From NCBI RefSeq assembly GCF_030848495.1, contig NZ_JAVDDT010000007.1, positions 147,030 through 211,029 on the forward strand: a stretch of DNA of 64,000 nucleotides, given 5' to 3'. This DNA is from Natronospira bacteriovora (GTDB lineage Bacteria; Pseudomonadota; Gammaproteobacteria; Natronospirales; Natronospiraceae). The stretch's first letter is position 1; each line of letters starts with the position of its first letter. Positions 31,600 to 42,674 of the stretch are shown piece by piece. The notes beneath the pieces were generated by a model. It was not told the origin of the DNA. It ran no database searches and worked only from the letters and a program-made list of their open reading frames with translations. A program made the position numbers and the translations under genes.

Positions 31600-31682
31600 T
31601 TTTAATCACCGGTTCTCAGGCCGGGCCGGTATCCGGTAATATACCGGCACCCCAGACCCGCCGGACTCAAGGGAGACCCCGC

Positions 31683-32495
31683 ATGCATTACCCGGATATC
31701 GACCCGGTTGCCATTGAACTCGGGCCGATGGCCATTCACTGGTATGGCCTGATGTATGTCTTCGGGGTGGTGGGCGCCTGGTGGCTGCTGAGCCGTCGCC
31801 TGCGGCGGCCGGATGTGGGCTGGACCTCCAATGACCTGGCGGATCTGATCTTCTATGGGGTGCTGGGCATCATCATTGGCGGCCGTTTGGGTTACATCCT
31901 GTTCTACAACCTGGGCGCCTACATCGACGACCCCTCCCTGATTCTGCGCATCTGGCAGGGCGGGATGAGTTTCCATGGGGGGCTGCTGGGCGTCCTGGTG
32001 GCCTGCTGGCTGTACGGCCGCCGCTACCAGCGCCAGTTCTTCGATATTACCGATTTCATCGCCCCCGTGGTGCCCATCGGCCTGGGTCTGGGGCGGATCG
32101 GAAATTTCATCAACAGCGAGCTCTGGGGCAAGCCCACCGACGGGCCCTTCGGCATGATCGTCCATGGCGTGGCACGTCATCCCTCTCAGCTGTATCAGGC
32201 CGCTCTGGAGGGCCTGGTGCTGTTCGTGGTGCTCTTCTGGCTGTCCTCCCGCCCCCAGCCACGAATGCTGATTTCCGGCCTGTTTGCTCTGCTGTACGGC
32301 GTCTTCCGCTTCCTGGTGGAATTCGTTCGCATGCCGGACGAGCACATCGGCTACCTGGCCTGGGACTGGCTCACCATGGGGCAGGTGCTGTCCCTGCCGC
32401 TGATTCTGGTGGGCATTGCCCTGATCTATTTCTCACAGCGCCAGCGGGTGTACCCACCGAGCAAGGCGGATCGCAACATCGAGAGTGAATCATGA
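31683..32495 (+). CDS. lgt: Prolipoprotein diacylglyceryl transferase
   Basis: 270 residues with about seven membrane helices. The signature [17 protein letters not shown], with its essential Arg and Asn, is present, as are HPSQLYQ and [10 protein letters not shown]. It attaches diacylglycerol to lipobox cysteines in the inner membrane. Its last four bases overlap the thyA start (ATGA), indicating translational coupling. Confidence 0.97.
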   Translation: MHYPDIDPVAIELGPMAIHWYGLMYVFGVVGAWWLLSRRLRRPDVGWTSNDLADLIFYGVLGIIIGGRLGYILFYNLGAYIDDPSLILRIWQGGMSFHGGLLGVLVACWLYGRRYQRQFFDITDFIAPVVPIGLGLGRIGNFINSELWGKPTDGPFGMIVHGVARHPSQLYQAALEGLVLFVVLFWLSSRPQPRMLISGLFALLYGVFRFLVEFVRMPDEHIGYLAWDWLTMGQVLSLPLILVGIALIYFSQRQRVYPPSKADRNIESES

Positions 32496-33286
32496 AGGCT
32501 TATCTGGATCTCATGCGCCATGTGCGTGAGCATGGTCAGCGCAAGGAAGACCGCACCGGCACCGGCACCCTGAGCGTGTTCGGTCATCAGATGCGTTTCA
32601 ACCTGGCCGACGGTTTCCCGGCCGTGACCACCAAGAAGCTGCATTTTCGTTCCATCATTCATGAACTGCTGTGGTTCCTCAGTGGCGATACCAATATTCG
32701 CTACCTGCAGGAAAACAATGTCCGCATCTGGAACGAGTGGGCGGACGAGCAGGGTGACCTTGGGCCGGTGTATGGCTACCAGTGGCGTTCCTGGCCCACG
32801 GCGGACGGGCAGAGTATCGATCAGATCAGCCAGGTGATGGAGCAGCTTCGCCGTACCCCCGACTCCCGACGCATGATCGTCTCCGCCTGGAACGTAGGCC
32901 AGCTGGATCAGATGGCGCTGGCCCCCTGTCACGCCTTCTTCCAGTTCTATGTGGCCGACGGCAGGCTGTCCTGCCAGCTCTATCAGCGCAGTGCCGATAT
33001 CTTTCTCGGCCTGCCCTTCAATATCGCCTCCTATTCCATCCTGGTTCACATGATGGCCCAGCAGCTGGATCTGGATGTGGGTGACTTCATCTGGACCGGT
33101 GGCGACTGCCACCTTTACCTTAACCACCTGGAACAGGCGGACGAACAGCTGAGCCGTCAGCCCCGCCCTCTGCCAAGTCTGCATATCGCTCGGCGGCCTG
33201 ACAGCCTGTTCGATTATCGCTTCGAAGACTTCGAAATCCGTGATTACGATCCCCATCCGCACATCAAGGCGCCGGTAGCCGTCTGA
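32492..33286 (+). CDS. thyA: Thymidylate synthase
   Basis: 264 residues, the length of the bacterial enzyme. The active-site cysteine is in [13 protein letters not shown], with [16 protein letters not shown] and the LEQ region following. It converts dUMP to dTMP using methylene-tetrahydrofolate. It overlaps lgt by four bases, the widespread lgt-thyA pair; folA lies 4 kb away. Confidence 0.98.
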   Translation: MKAYLDLMRHVREHGQRKEDRTGTGTLSVFGHQMRFNLADGFPAVTTKKLHFRSIIHELLWFLSGDTNIRYLQENNVRIWNEWADEQGDLGPVYGYQWRSWPTADGQSIDQISQVMEQLRRTPDSRRMIVSAWNVGQLDQMALAPCHAFFQFYVADGRLSCQLYQRSADIFLGLPFNIASYSILVHMMAQQLDLDVGDFIWTGGDCHLYLNHLEQADEQLSRQPRPLPSLHIARRPDSLFDYRFEDFEIRDYDPHPHIKAPVAV

Positions 33287-33317
33287 GGGAACTTTGTCAG
33301 AGCCGGTGAGTCTCTTG

Positions 33318-33345
33318 TTGACAGGTGGCGCGGGCTTCGTATAAT
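33318..33345 (+). promoter_or_regulatory. Near-consensus sigma-70 promoter
   Basis: TTGACA at 33318-33323 and TATAAT at 33340-33345, separated by 16 bases. Both hexamers are perfect. The next coding start is 400 bases away, so this promoter may drive a non-coding transcript or a long leader. Confidence 0.7.
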
Positions 33346-33350
33346 GCCGC

Positions 33351-33495
33351 CGGTCTTCAAGTGAAAGGAGGAACCCCCAGTTGGACGTTAGCAGTAGATG
33401 CCCGATCACGGGCAGGACAAGCTGAAGCCGCGAGGCCGTCTCACTGGAACTCCTTCCTGCTGACCGCTTCGCAGCTTCGCTGTGAAGCGGTCTAG
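33351..33495 (+). ncRNA. Candidate structured transcript, unknown family
   Basis: It lies directly downstream of the strong promoter, has no convincing reading frame, and ends with a hairpin pairing GACCGCTTC (33462) with GAAGCGGTC (33484-33492). It has several GGA motifs (AAGGAGGA, TTGGAC, CAGGAC, CTGGAA), which could bind CsrA. There is no clear U-tract. I do not recognise it as 6S, 4.5S, tmRNA or RNase P RNA. The rest of the gap to 33745 shows only another short GCCGGC hairpin near 33521. Confidence 0.3.
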
Positions 33496-33745
33496 CGTGA
33501 ATCCCATCGCGAATCACTGCCGGCCTTCTGCCGGCCTCGCCAGATTCATCGCCAGCCCGTTTCTCTCAATGCAAACAGGTCTGCAAAGGCCAGGTTCGGC
33601 TCGTGTTCCTGAAATGGAAACACGATGCTGTTAGCCTGTATGCCATTGCGCTGATGTCTGTCAGCACTGTTTGCTCTGCTGTGCCTGTCGGTTATCGGGA
33701 AGTCGGTACCCTTTGAAACCGCCTGCATGGAGACAGGAGAGACCT

Positions 33746-34435
33746 ATGCGCAAGGAAGTTATTCTGGGCGCGGCTTTTGGTGCCGCCCTTGCCAGCCCCT
33801 TCACTGCCAACGCTTCCGGTGGCCACTGGCTGGTGGATGATGCCGCCATTTTTCCGCCCGGCACTCTTGGCCTGGAGCTGTGGTACGAGGACTTCGGTGA
33901 TTCCACCAATGGCTTTGTCATCGAACCCGCCTACACTTTCAACAACGGTCTGGAACTGACCGGTGTCATCGAGTCCTTTTCCTTTGGTGACGGCCGGGAA
34001 GAGACCTATGGTGTCGAATTGAAATCCCTGTGGCGGGACTTTGAGGCCGGCGATGATTTCGGCATTGGCTGGGTGGTCGGTACCCGTAATGATGACGCCG
34101 GTTCTCTCGATGAGATTTTTGCCTATATCCCGGTGACTTTTCCGCTGACGGACGGCAACTGGCTGCTGCACCTGAATGCCGGTTGGATGCAGGATCGAAG
34201 CGGCGCTGACAATAAGGATGGTTTTTTCTATGGCGTGGGATCCCAGTATGCGATCACACCTCGAATGGAGTTGATCGGAGAAGTGTTCACCGGCACCGGG
34301 GAAGATCTGCTGGCCCAGGCCGGGGTACGTTTTTCCTTGGGTGATGGCCCTGGGCTGATGGACATCAGCTACGCTCGTAATCTGGATAACAGCGATGATG
34401 ATTGGTTTACCATTGGCTTTGCCTGGGAATTCTGA
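33746..34435 (+). CDS. Putative outer-membrane beta-barrel protein
   Basis: 229 residues with a signal peptide (VILGAAFGAALASPFTANA). Alternating hydrophobic strands follow and the protein ends in phenylalanine (TIGFAWEF), as expected of a barrel recognised by BAM. I cannot name the family; it may be a small porin or transporter. ATG 33746 follows GGAGAGA. mgtE lies 70 bases downstream, separated by hairpins. Confidence 0.7.
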   Translation: MRKEVILGAAFGAALASPFTANASGGHWLVDDAAIFPPGTLGLELWYEDFGDSTNGFVIEPAYTFNNGLELTGVIESFSFGDGREETYGVELKSLWRDFEAGDDFGIGWVVGTRNDDAGSLDEIFAYIPVTFPLTDGNWLLHLNAGWMQDRSGADNKDGFFYGVGSQYAITPRMELIGEVFTGTGEDLLAQAGVRFSLGDGPGLMDISYARNLDNSDDDWFTIGFAWEF

Positions 34436-34504
34436 GCTGAACCTATAACAATGACCCCGGGAAGCGACCAAACCGCTTCCCTCCCGTAAGCGGGAGACGA
34501 CGAA

Positions 34505-35869
34505 ATGGAAGGAAATAAAGATCTCTTGATTGAAGTGCGCGAGCTGCTCGAGCAGGAGAAGTGGGCAGAGGTCAAGCACCTGCTTGAAGATCAGCACATT
34601 CAAGATATCAGTCATGTGCTCAGTGATCTGGACGATGATCTCCAGCATCGTGTCTTCAAGGTGCTGGATCGTCCCTTGTGGGCTGAAGTATTTGCCTATC
34701 TCGACCATCGCTTGCAGATCATCCTGCTCGACCGGCTGAGCCAGGAGGAAGGACGCTACATTCTGCAGAACATGGCGGCGGACGACCGTACCGCCTTCCT
34801 GGAACGCCTGCCCGAGGAGGAGATGCGTAATCTCCTTCGTTTATTGCCACCGAGGGATGTGAAACAGGCGCTGCGCCTGCTGGGCTACCCGGAAGAGTCC
34901 GTTGGCCGCCTGATGACCCCACACTTCGTGGCAGTTCGGCCCGAGTGGAGTATTGCGCAGGCAATGGCGCATATCCGCGAGCAGAGTGAGGAGGGCGAGA
35001 CGGTCAACGTCATCTATGTCACGGATGACAATGAACAGCTGTTGGACATGATCGAGCTGAAGCGCTTCATTCTCGGTAAACCCGAGGAGAAAGTGGAGCG
35101 TATCATGGACGATGATGTGGTCAGTGTTACCGTGACGGATGACCGCGAAGAGGCTGTTCAGAAAATTCAGCACTACGATATTGAGGCGCTGCCCGTGGCC
35201 GATGACAAGGGCCGGCTGGTGGGTATCGTGACGGTGGACGATGTGTTCGACGTGGCCGAGGCCGAGAGCACCGAGGACTTCCAGAAGATGGGCTCGGTGG
35301 GTGTACTGAATCTGAGCCTCAAGGATGCTCAGCCCTCGCTGCTCTATCGTAAACGCGTCGGCTGGCTGGTGCTGCTGGTCTTCGTCAATCTGTTTTCGGG
35401 CGCTGCTATTGCCTATTTTGAGGCGACTATCGAGGCGGTAATCGCGCTAGTTATTTTCATGCCAATGTTGATGGCCAGTGGCGGTAACGCAGGCGCACAG
35501 GCTTCGACGCTGATGGTGCGAGCACTGGGTACAGGTGATGTCCATCCGGGTGACTGGTTGCGGATGCTGCTGAAGGAGTTCGGGGTTGCGGCCGCCCTTG
35601 GGATTACCATGGGGCTCTGCGTGTCCGTTCTCGGGCTTTGGCGAGCGGGAGAGGAGGTCGCCATGGTAGTGGCTTTTTCCATGTTCTCGGTGGTTGTAGC
35701 CGGTTCGCTGCTCGGTACGCTGTTGCCCTTCATTCTGCAGAAACTGAAGCTGGATCCGGCGAGTGCCAGTGCGCCCTTGATCACGACCATGATCGATATC
35801 ATCGGCATCATGATCTACTTCTCGATCGCCACCGCCATTCTGACCCTGCCGGATGCCGGTGCCGTCTGA
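34505..35869 (+). CDS. mgtE: Magnesium transporter MgtE
   Basis: 454 residues. It has an N-terminal helical domain (LPEEEMRNLLRLLPP), then two CBS domains (about residues 140-260) beginning at GRLMTPHFVAV. The membrane part contains the pore motif PMLMASGGNAGAQ. CBS domains in this family sense cytoplasmic magnesium and close the channel. GTAAGCGGGAGACGACGAA precedes the ATG. Confidence 0.95.
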   Translation: MEGNKDLLIEVRELLEQEKWAEVKHLLEDQHIQDISHVLSDLDDDLQHRVFKVLDRPLWAEVFAYLDHRLQIILLDRLSQEEGRYILQNMAADDRTAFLERLPEEEMRNLLRLLPPRDVKQALRLLGYPEESVGRLMTPHFVAVRPEWSIAQAMAHIREQSEEGETVNVIYVTDDNEQLLDMIELKRFILGKPEEKVERIMDDDVVSVTVTDDREEAVQKIQHYDIEALPVADDKGRLVGIVTVDDVFDVAEAESTEDFQKMGSVGVLNLSLKDAQPSLLYRKRVGWLVLLVFVNLFSGAAIAYFEATIEAVIALVIFMPMLMASGGNAGAQASTLMVRALGTGDVHPGDWLRMLLKEFGVAAALGITMGLCVSVLGLWRAGEEVAMVVAFSMFSVVVAGSLLGTLLPFILQKLKLDPASASAPLITTMIDIIGIMIYFSIATAILTLPDAGAV

Positions 35870-35890
35870 GCGACTCATAAGCGTGACAGA

Positions 35891-35919
35891 AACCCCGGCC
35901 TCGTGCCGGGTTTTTTTTA
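35891..35919 (+). terminator. Terminator after mgtE
   Basis: The stem CCCGGC/GCCGGG with loop CTCGT is followed by eight T residues. Confidence 0.92.
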
Positions 35920-35938
35920 TGGCTTTCTCTATGGCCCC

Positions 35939-36808
35939 CTAGAACGTCCCCGCATCCAGGAAGCCAAACAGCACCGCCGCGGCCAGCAGCCAGAGGTAGA
36001 AGGAGAAGACCCGCAGGCGGGCGCGGTAGAGCAGGGCGAGGACCAACTTCAAGGCGGCAATGCCGACCACGGCGGCAGTGACAAAGCCGATGCTGAGGGC
36101 GGTCAGGCTCATGCCGTTGAGGCCATTGCCGGTGACCACCTCGACGCTCTGCACCAGGGTGGCGGCCAGGATGGTGGGTATGGCCAGGAAGAAGCTGTAC
36201 TGGGCGGCCCAGCGGCGCTTGACCCCGGCCAGCAGGGCGAAGGTGATGGTCATGCCACTGCGGCTCAGTCCGGGTACCAGGGAAAGACCCTGGGCCAGAC
36301 CGATCCAGGCGGCGGTGCCGAGGCGAATCCGCTTCAGACCCACCGGCAAGTGGCGCAGGCGATCCGTCCACCAGAGCAGGACGCCCGTCAGGGTGAGGGT
36401 GCCGGCCACCAGGACGGGGTTGGCGAAGAATCGCTCGAAGAAGAACTTGAAGCTCAGGCCAATGATGCCGGTGACCAGCACGGAAAAGAGGCAGAGCAGG
36501 AACAGGCGCAGAAAGAGGTAATGCCAGGGGGCGTGGCCCCCCTCACTCAGCCACTGCCAGGTGTCGCTTAAGATTCGACGCACGAATTCGAACAGGCTGT
36601 GCCAGAAGACCACCACGATGGAGACCAGGGTGCCCACATGGACCACCAGGTCGAACAGGATCATCTCGGCGCTGTCCGGTGCTGGCAGGTCGTGGCCGGC
36701 GCCGATCAGCCAGTGCTGGGCGATCACCAGGTGAGCGGTGGAGCTCACCGGAATGAACATGAACAGGCCCTGGATGATCCCCAGCAGCAGTGCAATCCAC
36801 AATGCCAT
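35939..36808 (-). CDS. uppP: Undecaprenyl-diphosphatase
   Basis: 289 residues with about eight helices. Catalytic motifs are seen in IIQGLFMFIPVSSTAHL near the N-terminus and PGLSRSGMTI near residue 185. It recycles the lipid carrier for peptidoglycan synthesis. It converges on mgtE. Confidence 0.95.
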   Translation of the reverse strand: MALWIALLLGIIQGLFMFIPVSSTAHLVIAQHWLIGAGHDLPAPDSAEMILFDLVVHVGTLVSIVVVFWHSLFEFVRRILSDTWQWLSEGGHAPWHYLFLRLFLLCLFSVLVTGIIGLSFKFFFERFFANPVLVAGTLTLTGVLLWWTDRLRHLPVGLKRIRLGTAAWIGLAQGLSLVPGLSRSGMTITFALLAGVKRRWAAQYSFFLAIPTILAATLVQSVEVVTGNGLNGMSLTALSIGFVTAAVVGIAALKLVLALLYRARLRVFSFYLWLLAAAVLFGFLDAGTF

Positions 36809-36855
36809 CAGTCGGTCGGACTCCCTTGCAATTGGCCTTGCAGCCTAGCGTCAAT

Positions 36856-37431
36856 TCAGGCGTTGTTGAAGCCCGTCTCCCAGAGAATCCACAGGCCAAT
36901 GGCGATGAAGACCAGAGCGGCCAGCACGCGCACCGTGCGCATGGGGATGCGGTCGGCGAACTTGTGGCCCAGCCAGATCACGGGGGCATTGACCAGCAAC
37001 ATGGCAAAGGTGGCGCCCATCATGACCGGAATCACGGTCTCGAAATGGGCGGCCATGGCCATGGAAGTGAGCTGGGTCTTGTCCCCGATCTCCATCAGAA
37101 AGAAGGTGATCATGGCCGTGACAAAGGCGCCTCGACCGGTCTCGCGGGGGCGATCGTCGGCGTGTGCCTCCTCCGGCACCAGCACCCAGATGCCCATGCC
37201 GACGAACAGGGCACCGACGATCCAGCCCAGCACCTGCTGATCCACGAACTGACCGATGCTCATGCCGACGCCGGCCGACAGCCCATGAATGCCCACCGAG
37301 GCGACCGCCAGGCCGGCCAGCACGGCCCAGGGTTTGCGAAACCGGACGGCCAGCAGCAAGGCGAGCAGCTGGGTGCGATCACCCAGTTCGGCCAGAGACA
37401 CGGCGGCGAGGGAGAGAATAAAGGCTTCCAT
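36856..37431 (-). CDS. TMEM165/GDT1-family membrane protein, putative manganese exporter
   Basis: 191 residues and six helices in two homologous halves, each with the ExGD(K/R)T motif (AELGDRTQ near residue 15 and EIGDKTQ near 120). Bacterial relatives export manganese or other divalent cations. ATG 37431 was chosen; ATG 37449 is also possible. A longer frame overlaps folA on the other strand. Confidence 0.88.
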   Translation of the reverse strand: MEAFILSLAAVSLAELGDRTQLLALLLAVRFRKPWAVLAGLAVASVGIHGLSAGVGMSIGQFVDQQVLGWIVGALFVGMGIWVLVPEEAHADDRPRETGRGAFVTAMITFFLMEIGDKTQLTSMAMAAHFETVIPVMMGATFAMLLVNAPVIWLGHKFADRIPMRTVRVLAALVFIAIGLWILWETGFNNA

Positions 37432-37492
37432 GGCGGCGTAGGGTATCATTGGCGCCCGTGAATCGGTATCAACTTCGGCAAGCGAGAGACGT

Positions 37493-37981
37493 ATGGAGAT
37501 TGTTCTGGTAGCCGCCATGGCCCGCCATCATGTCATCGGCCGTGACGGCGGCATGCCCTGGCATCTGCCGGCCGACCTGGCCCACTTCAAGCGGGTCACG
37601 CTCAATCACCCGGTCATCATGGGGCGCAAGACCTTTGAGTCCATCGGCTTTGCCCTGCCCAAGCGCCGCAACATCGTGGTGACGCGCAACCCCGAAGCGG
37701 AATTTCCGGGTGCCGAGGTGGCCACTTCACTGGAGGAGGCCCTGGCCAGGGTGGCGGACAGCGAGACCGTGATGGTCATCGGCGGCGGTCAGCTCTACCG
37801 CGAGGCCTTGCCCCGTGCGACCCGTCTGGAACTGACCTTCATCGATGCCGAGATCGACGGGGATACGGCGTTCCCGGCATGGTCATCCGAACAATGGGGC
37901 GAAGTCAGCCGTGAGCATCGGCCGGCGGATGAAAAGAATGCCCATGATCTGGCATTCGTGACGCTGGAACGGAAGGGGTGA
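37493..37981 (+). CDS. folA: Dihydrofolate reductase
   Basis: 162 residues with N-terminal AAMARHHVIGRDGGMPWHLPADL (proton-donor Asp in PADL), MGRKTFESIG and VIGGGQLYREAL. It reduces dihydrofolate. It ends one base before the convergent DUF3299 gene, and no terminator was found between them. Confidence 0.96.
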   Translation: MEIVLVAAMARHHVIGRDGGMPWHLPADLAHFKRVTLNHPVIMGRKTFESIGFALPKRRNIVVTRNPEAEFPGAEVATSLEEALARVADSETVMVIGGGQLYREALPRATRLELTFIDAEIDGDTAFPAWSSEQWGEVSREHRPADEKNAHDLAFVTLERKG

Positions 37982-38503
37982 TCATTCCCTTACTCGTCGG
38001 GCATCATTCAGGCGATAGAACAATCCGTAGGGATCATCCTCCAGCACCTCCAGTTCGCCCTCCAGTAGCACGGCATCCCAGCTGAAGCGGATGGGGTTCT
38101 TGGCACGGGTTTCGATGATGTAGCCAGCGCCGGCGGGCAGGCAGTAGGGGCAGCTGGGTGGCAGGGCGGTGAACAGGAACTCCGCCATCCATTCCTGGTT
38201 CTGCATGGGATAGATGAAGCCCTTGATGCGGATGGTCTGGCCATCCAGGGCCTTGACCTCATCCGGGTAATCCGGGCGCAGGAAGCTGCGTCGGTTGACG
38301 ATCTCCACGATTTCCTCGGTACTGCCGAGCAGATCCCAGCTGACCGCGCCTTCCGGGGTGGGCGGTACCAGGTGGGCAAAGTCATCGAAGGTGGCGTCTT
38401 CCGGTGGTGGCTCGCTGGCCAGTTCCTCATCGGTGAGCTGGGCCCATGCCGCAACGGGCAGGCTCAGGGCAAGCAGAAGCAGGACTGAAAGAATGGTTCG
38501 CAT
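37982..38503 (-). CDS. DUF3299 protein, exported
   Basis: 173 residues with a signal peptide (LSVLLLLALSLPVAAWA). The family feature is a Cys pair in PPSCPYCLP and the segment GQTIRIKGFIYPM. DUF3299 proteins occur beside MacB-like ABC systems in zinc-responsive loci, such as the Pseudomonas aeruginosa PA4063-4066 region (from memory). It is the last gene of the cluster transcribed away from zur. Confidence 0.85.
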   Translation of the reverse strand: MRTILSVLLLLALSLPVAAWAQLTDEELASEPPPEDATFDDFAHLVPPTPEGAVSWDLLGSTEEIVEIVNRRSFLRPDYPDEVKALDGQTIRIKGFIYPMQNQEWMAEFLFTALPPSCPYCLPAGAGYIIETRAKNPIRFSWDAVLLEGELEVLEDDPYGLFYRLNDARRVRE

Positions 38504-38521
38504 TGACGTCTGACTCCGGTG

Positions 38522-39780
<1,259 letters not shown>

Positions 39781-39784
<4 letters not shown>

Positions 39785-40461
39785 CGATCGCCTCCCAGCC
39801 GAAGCTGATGGGGGAAGTGATCGGCGATGCGGGCATCGTGCGTGGATACGAGCAGGCTGGCACCATGATGGTCAGCCTCTTCCATCAGCAGGCGAATCAC
39901 CGCTTCGGCATTGTCATCATCCAGGGCTGAAGTGGGTTCATCCGCCAGGATCAGGTCCGGGTGATTGATCAGTGCCCGGGCAATGGCCACCCGCTGCTTC
40001 TCGCCCTGACTCAGAGTGTGAGGCCAGGCACGCGCCAGACCCGACAGGCCCAGGCGGTCCAGCAGCTCGAGGGCGGGGCGACGGCGGTCGCCGCGGGTAC
40101 CCAGCCAGCCGGCCAGGCGCAGATTGTCTTCCACGGTCAGGCCTTCCAGCAGGTGAAAATCCTGAAATACCAGCCCGATGCGTCGTGCCCGGAATCGATC
40201 CCGCTGGCGACTGCCCTTCGTCAGCAATCCCTCACCCAGCACGGTCAACTGCCCTTCAGCGCTGACATCGAGCCCCGCAATCAGATGCAGCAGGGTTGTC
40301 TTGCCGCAGCCGGAAGGTCCCTGCAGGAGCCCGTGGCCGGAGGCCGGCAAGGCCCAATGGTGGATGTGGAAGAGCTCGCGCTCCCCGCGTCGGCAGCGCA
40401 GGTTCTTCACCTCGACCGCAGCGAGGCCGGATGGCTGCTCCCTGGTGGATGATTCGCTCAT
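39781..40461 (-). CDS. ABC transporter ATPase (LolD/MacB type)
   Basis: 226 residues with Walker A QGPSGCGKTT, a Q-loop in VFQDFHLLEG, signature TLSQGEKQRV, Walker B LILADEPTSALD and the His switch STHDARIA. It powers the adjacent permease. It starts 118 bases from zur in the opposite direction; a Zur-like box lies between. Confidence 0.93.
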
Positions 40462-40521
40462 GAACCGCTGTCCGCTCCCTGGCAGGGGCCGGCACCAAAC
40501 TGGCCGGATGGTGGATTAAGT

Positions 40522-40534
40522 GTTATATTGTAAC
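40522..40534. promoter_or_regulatory. Candidate Zur box between the ABC genes and zur
   Basis: GTTATATTGTAAC matches the gammaproteobacterial Zur core GTTATANTATAAC at 12 of 13 positions. It is placed to control both divergent transcripts. Confidence 0.7.
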
Positions 40535-40578
40535 GGTAATAGAATGCGGCACAATAGGGTTTTTGCGGAGGATCCGGC

Positions 40579-41052
40579 ATGGCCGCCCAGGCTCACAATC
40601 ACCAACACTGTATTCGCAACGCGCTGGCCAGCGCCGAGCGCGTGTGCGCCGAGCGGGGCGCGCGCCTCACGCCCTTGCGCAAGCGGGTGCTGGAGCTGAT
40701 CTGGGAAAGCCACGAGGCCATCAAGGCCTACGATCTGCTGGATCGCCTGGGCGACGAGGGCGGCAGCGCCAAACCGCCCACGGTCTATCGCGCCCTGGAA
40801 TTCCTCCTGGCCCAGGGGCTGATTCATCGAATCGAGAGCGAGAACGCCTACGTGGGCTGCCGGCATCCCGAACGTACCCACGAATTCCAGTTGCTGATCT
40901 GTGACGATTGCCGTCATGTGGAAGAGATTTCCGTGGCCGGGGTGACCAGGGCCCTGGGCGAGCAGGCCCTCAAGCAGGGTTTTCGCGTCAGCAGCCAGAC
41001 GGTTGAGGTTCACGGACAGTGCCCGGATTGCCGCTCGGCTTCGGGGTCCTGA
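40579..41052 (+). CDS. zur: Zinc uptake regulator (Fur family)
   Basis: 157 residues with a winged-helix N-terminus (RLTPLRKRVLELIWESHEAIKAYDLL, YRALEFLLAQGLIHRI) and two CxxC pairs (ICDDC and CPDC) that hold structural zinc. The His-rich N-terminus (AQAHNHQHC) and the LIHRIES context favour Zur over Fur. GGAGGATCC precedes the ATG. Its 3' end has a diverged copy at the end of the next gene. Confidence 0.88.
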   Translation: MAAQAHNHQHCIRNALASAERVCAERGARLTPLRKRVLELIWESHEAIKAYDLLDRLGDEGGSAKPPTVYRALEFLLAQGLIHRIESENAYVGCRHPERTHEFQLLICDDCRHVEEISVAGVTRALGEQALKQGFRVSSQTVEVHGQCPDCRSASGS

Positions 41053-41128
41053 GCTAAACTGCGTAACCGCTCCTTGTTAATACCCCCTGTAGGCGCGGAT
41101 TCATCCGCGCAATGATCGCAGCTGCCCT
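41001..41128. repeat. Duplicated block, copy 1: zur 3' end plus REP half
   Basis: It runs from GGTTGAGGT inside zur through the stop and the dispersed REP half (TGTAGGCGCGGATTCATCCG). It is aligned with 42406-42533 at roughly 80% identity by eye. Confidence 0.8.
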
Positions 41129-41159
41129 GTGATTCTGCGTATTTGATCGGAATAGTCAG

Positions 41160-41172
41160 GTTATAACGTTAC
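41160..41172. promoter_or_regulatory. Candidate Zur box upstream of the CobW-type GTPase gene
   Basis: GTTATAACGTTAC is close to the Zur half-site pattern (10 of 13 against GTTATANTATAAC when read on the other strand). It lies 25-35 bases before the likely start. Confidence 0.55.
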
Positions 41173-41196
41173 ATTATGAGGTTGAGAGTGATGAGC

Positions 41197-42405
<1,209 letters not shown>

Positions 42406-42411
<6 letters not shown>

Positions 42412-42533
42412 GGTGCATGGCCAATGCCGTGATTGTCGCTCGACTTCGGGCGTTTGAACAATACCGCGTAACTGCTCCTTGCTAACGCACCCTGTAGGCG
42501 CGGATTCATCCGCGCAATGATTGCAGCTGCCGT
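42406..42533. repeat. Duplicated block, copy 2: zur 3'-end remnant plus REP half
   Basis: The frame VHGQCRDCRSTSGV followed by a stop mirrors the zur C-terminus VHGQCPDCRSASGS, here out of frame with the GTPase. The homology starts at GGTTGAGGT, which includes the GTPase stop codon. Confidence 0.8.
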
Positions 42534-42630
42534 TTGATCTTCTATTGGGCAGCGATGCAATGGGAGACGCACCTCATGAAACAGGCCAACGTCGGATTCT
42601 GGCCATTGCGCGGATGAATCCGCGCCTACA
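42493..42630. repeat. Complete REP-pair (BIME-like) element
   Basis: Exact 27-base inverted ends (TGTAGGCGCGGATTCATCCG... at 42493-42519 and its complement at 42604-42630) enclose an 84-base centre. A related but interrupted copy begins at 44076, and half copies are at 14211, 14327 and 41092. Confidence 0.88.
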
Positions 42631-42674
42631 GGGGGTTATGAATCAGGCGTGTTGCTGCCTTTGGCGCGAGGTTT

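Noticed and set aside
33351..33495. Calling the orphan transcript CsrB/RsmZ
   Set aside because: It has a few GGA motifs but too few in hairpin loops, no GacA box and no terminator tract; listed only as unknown.
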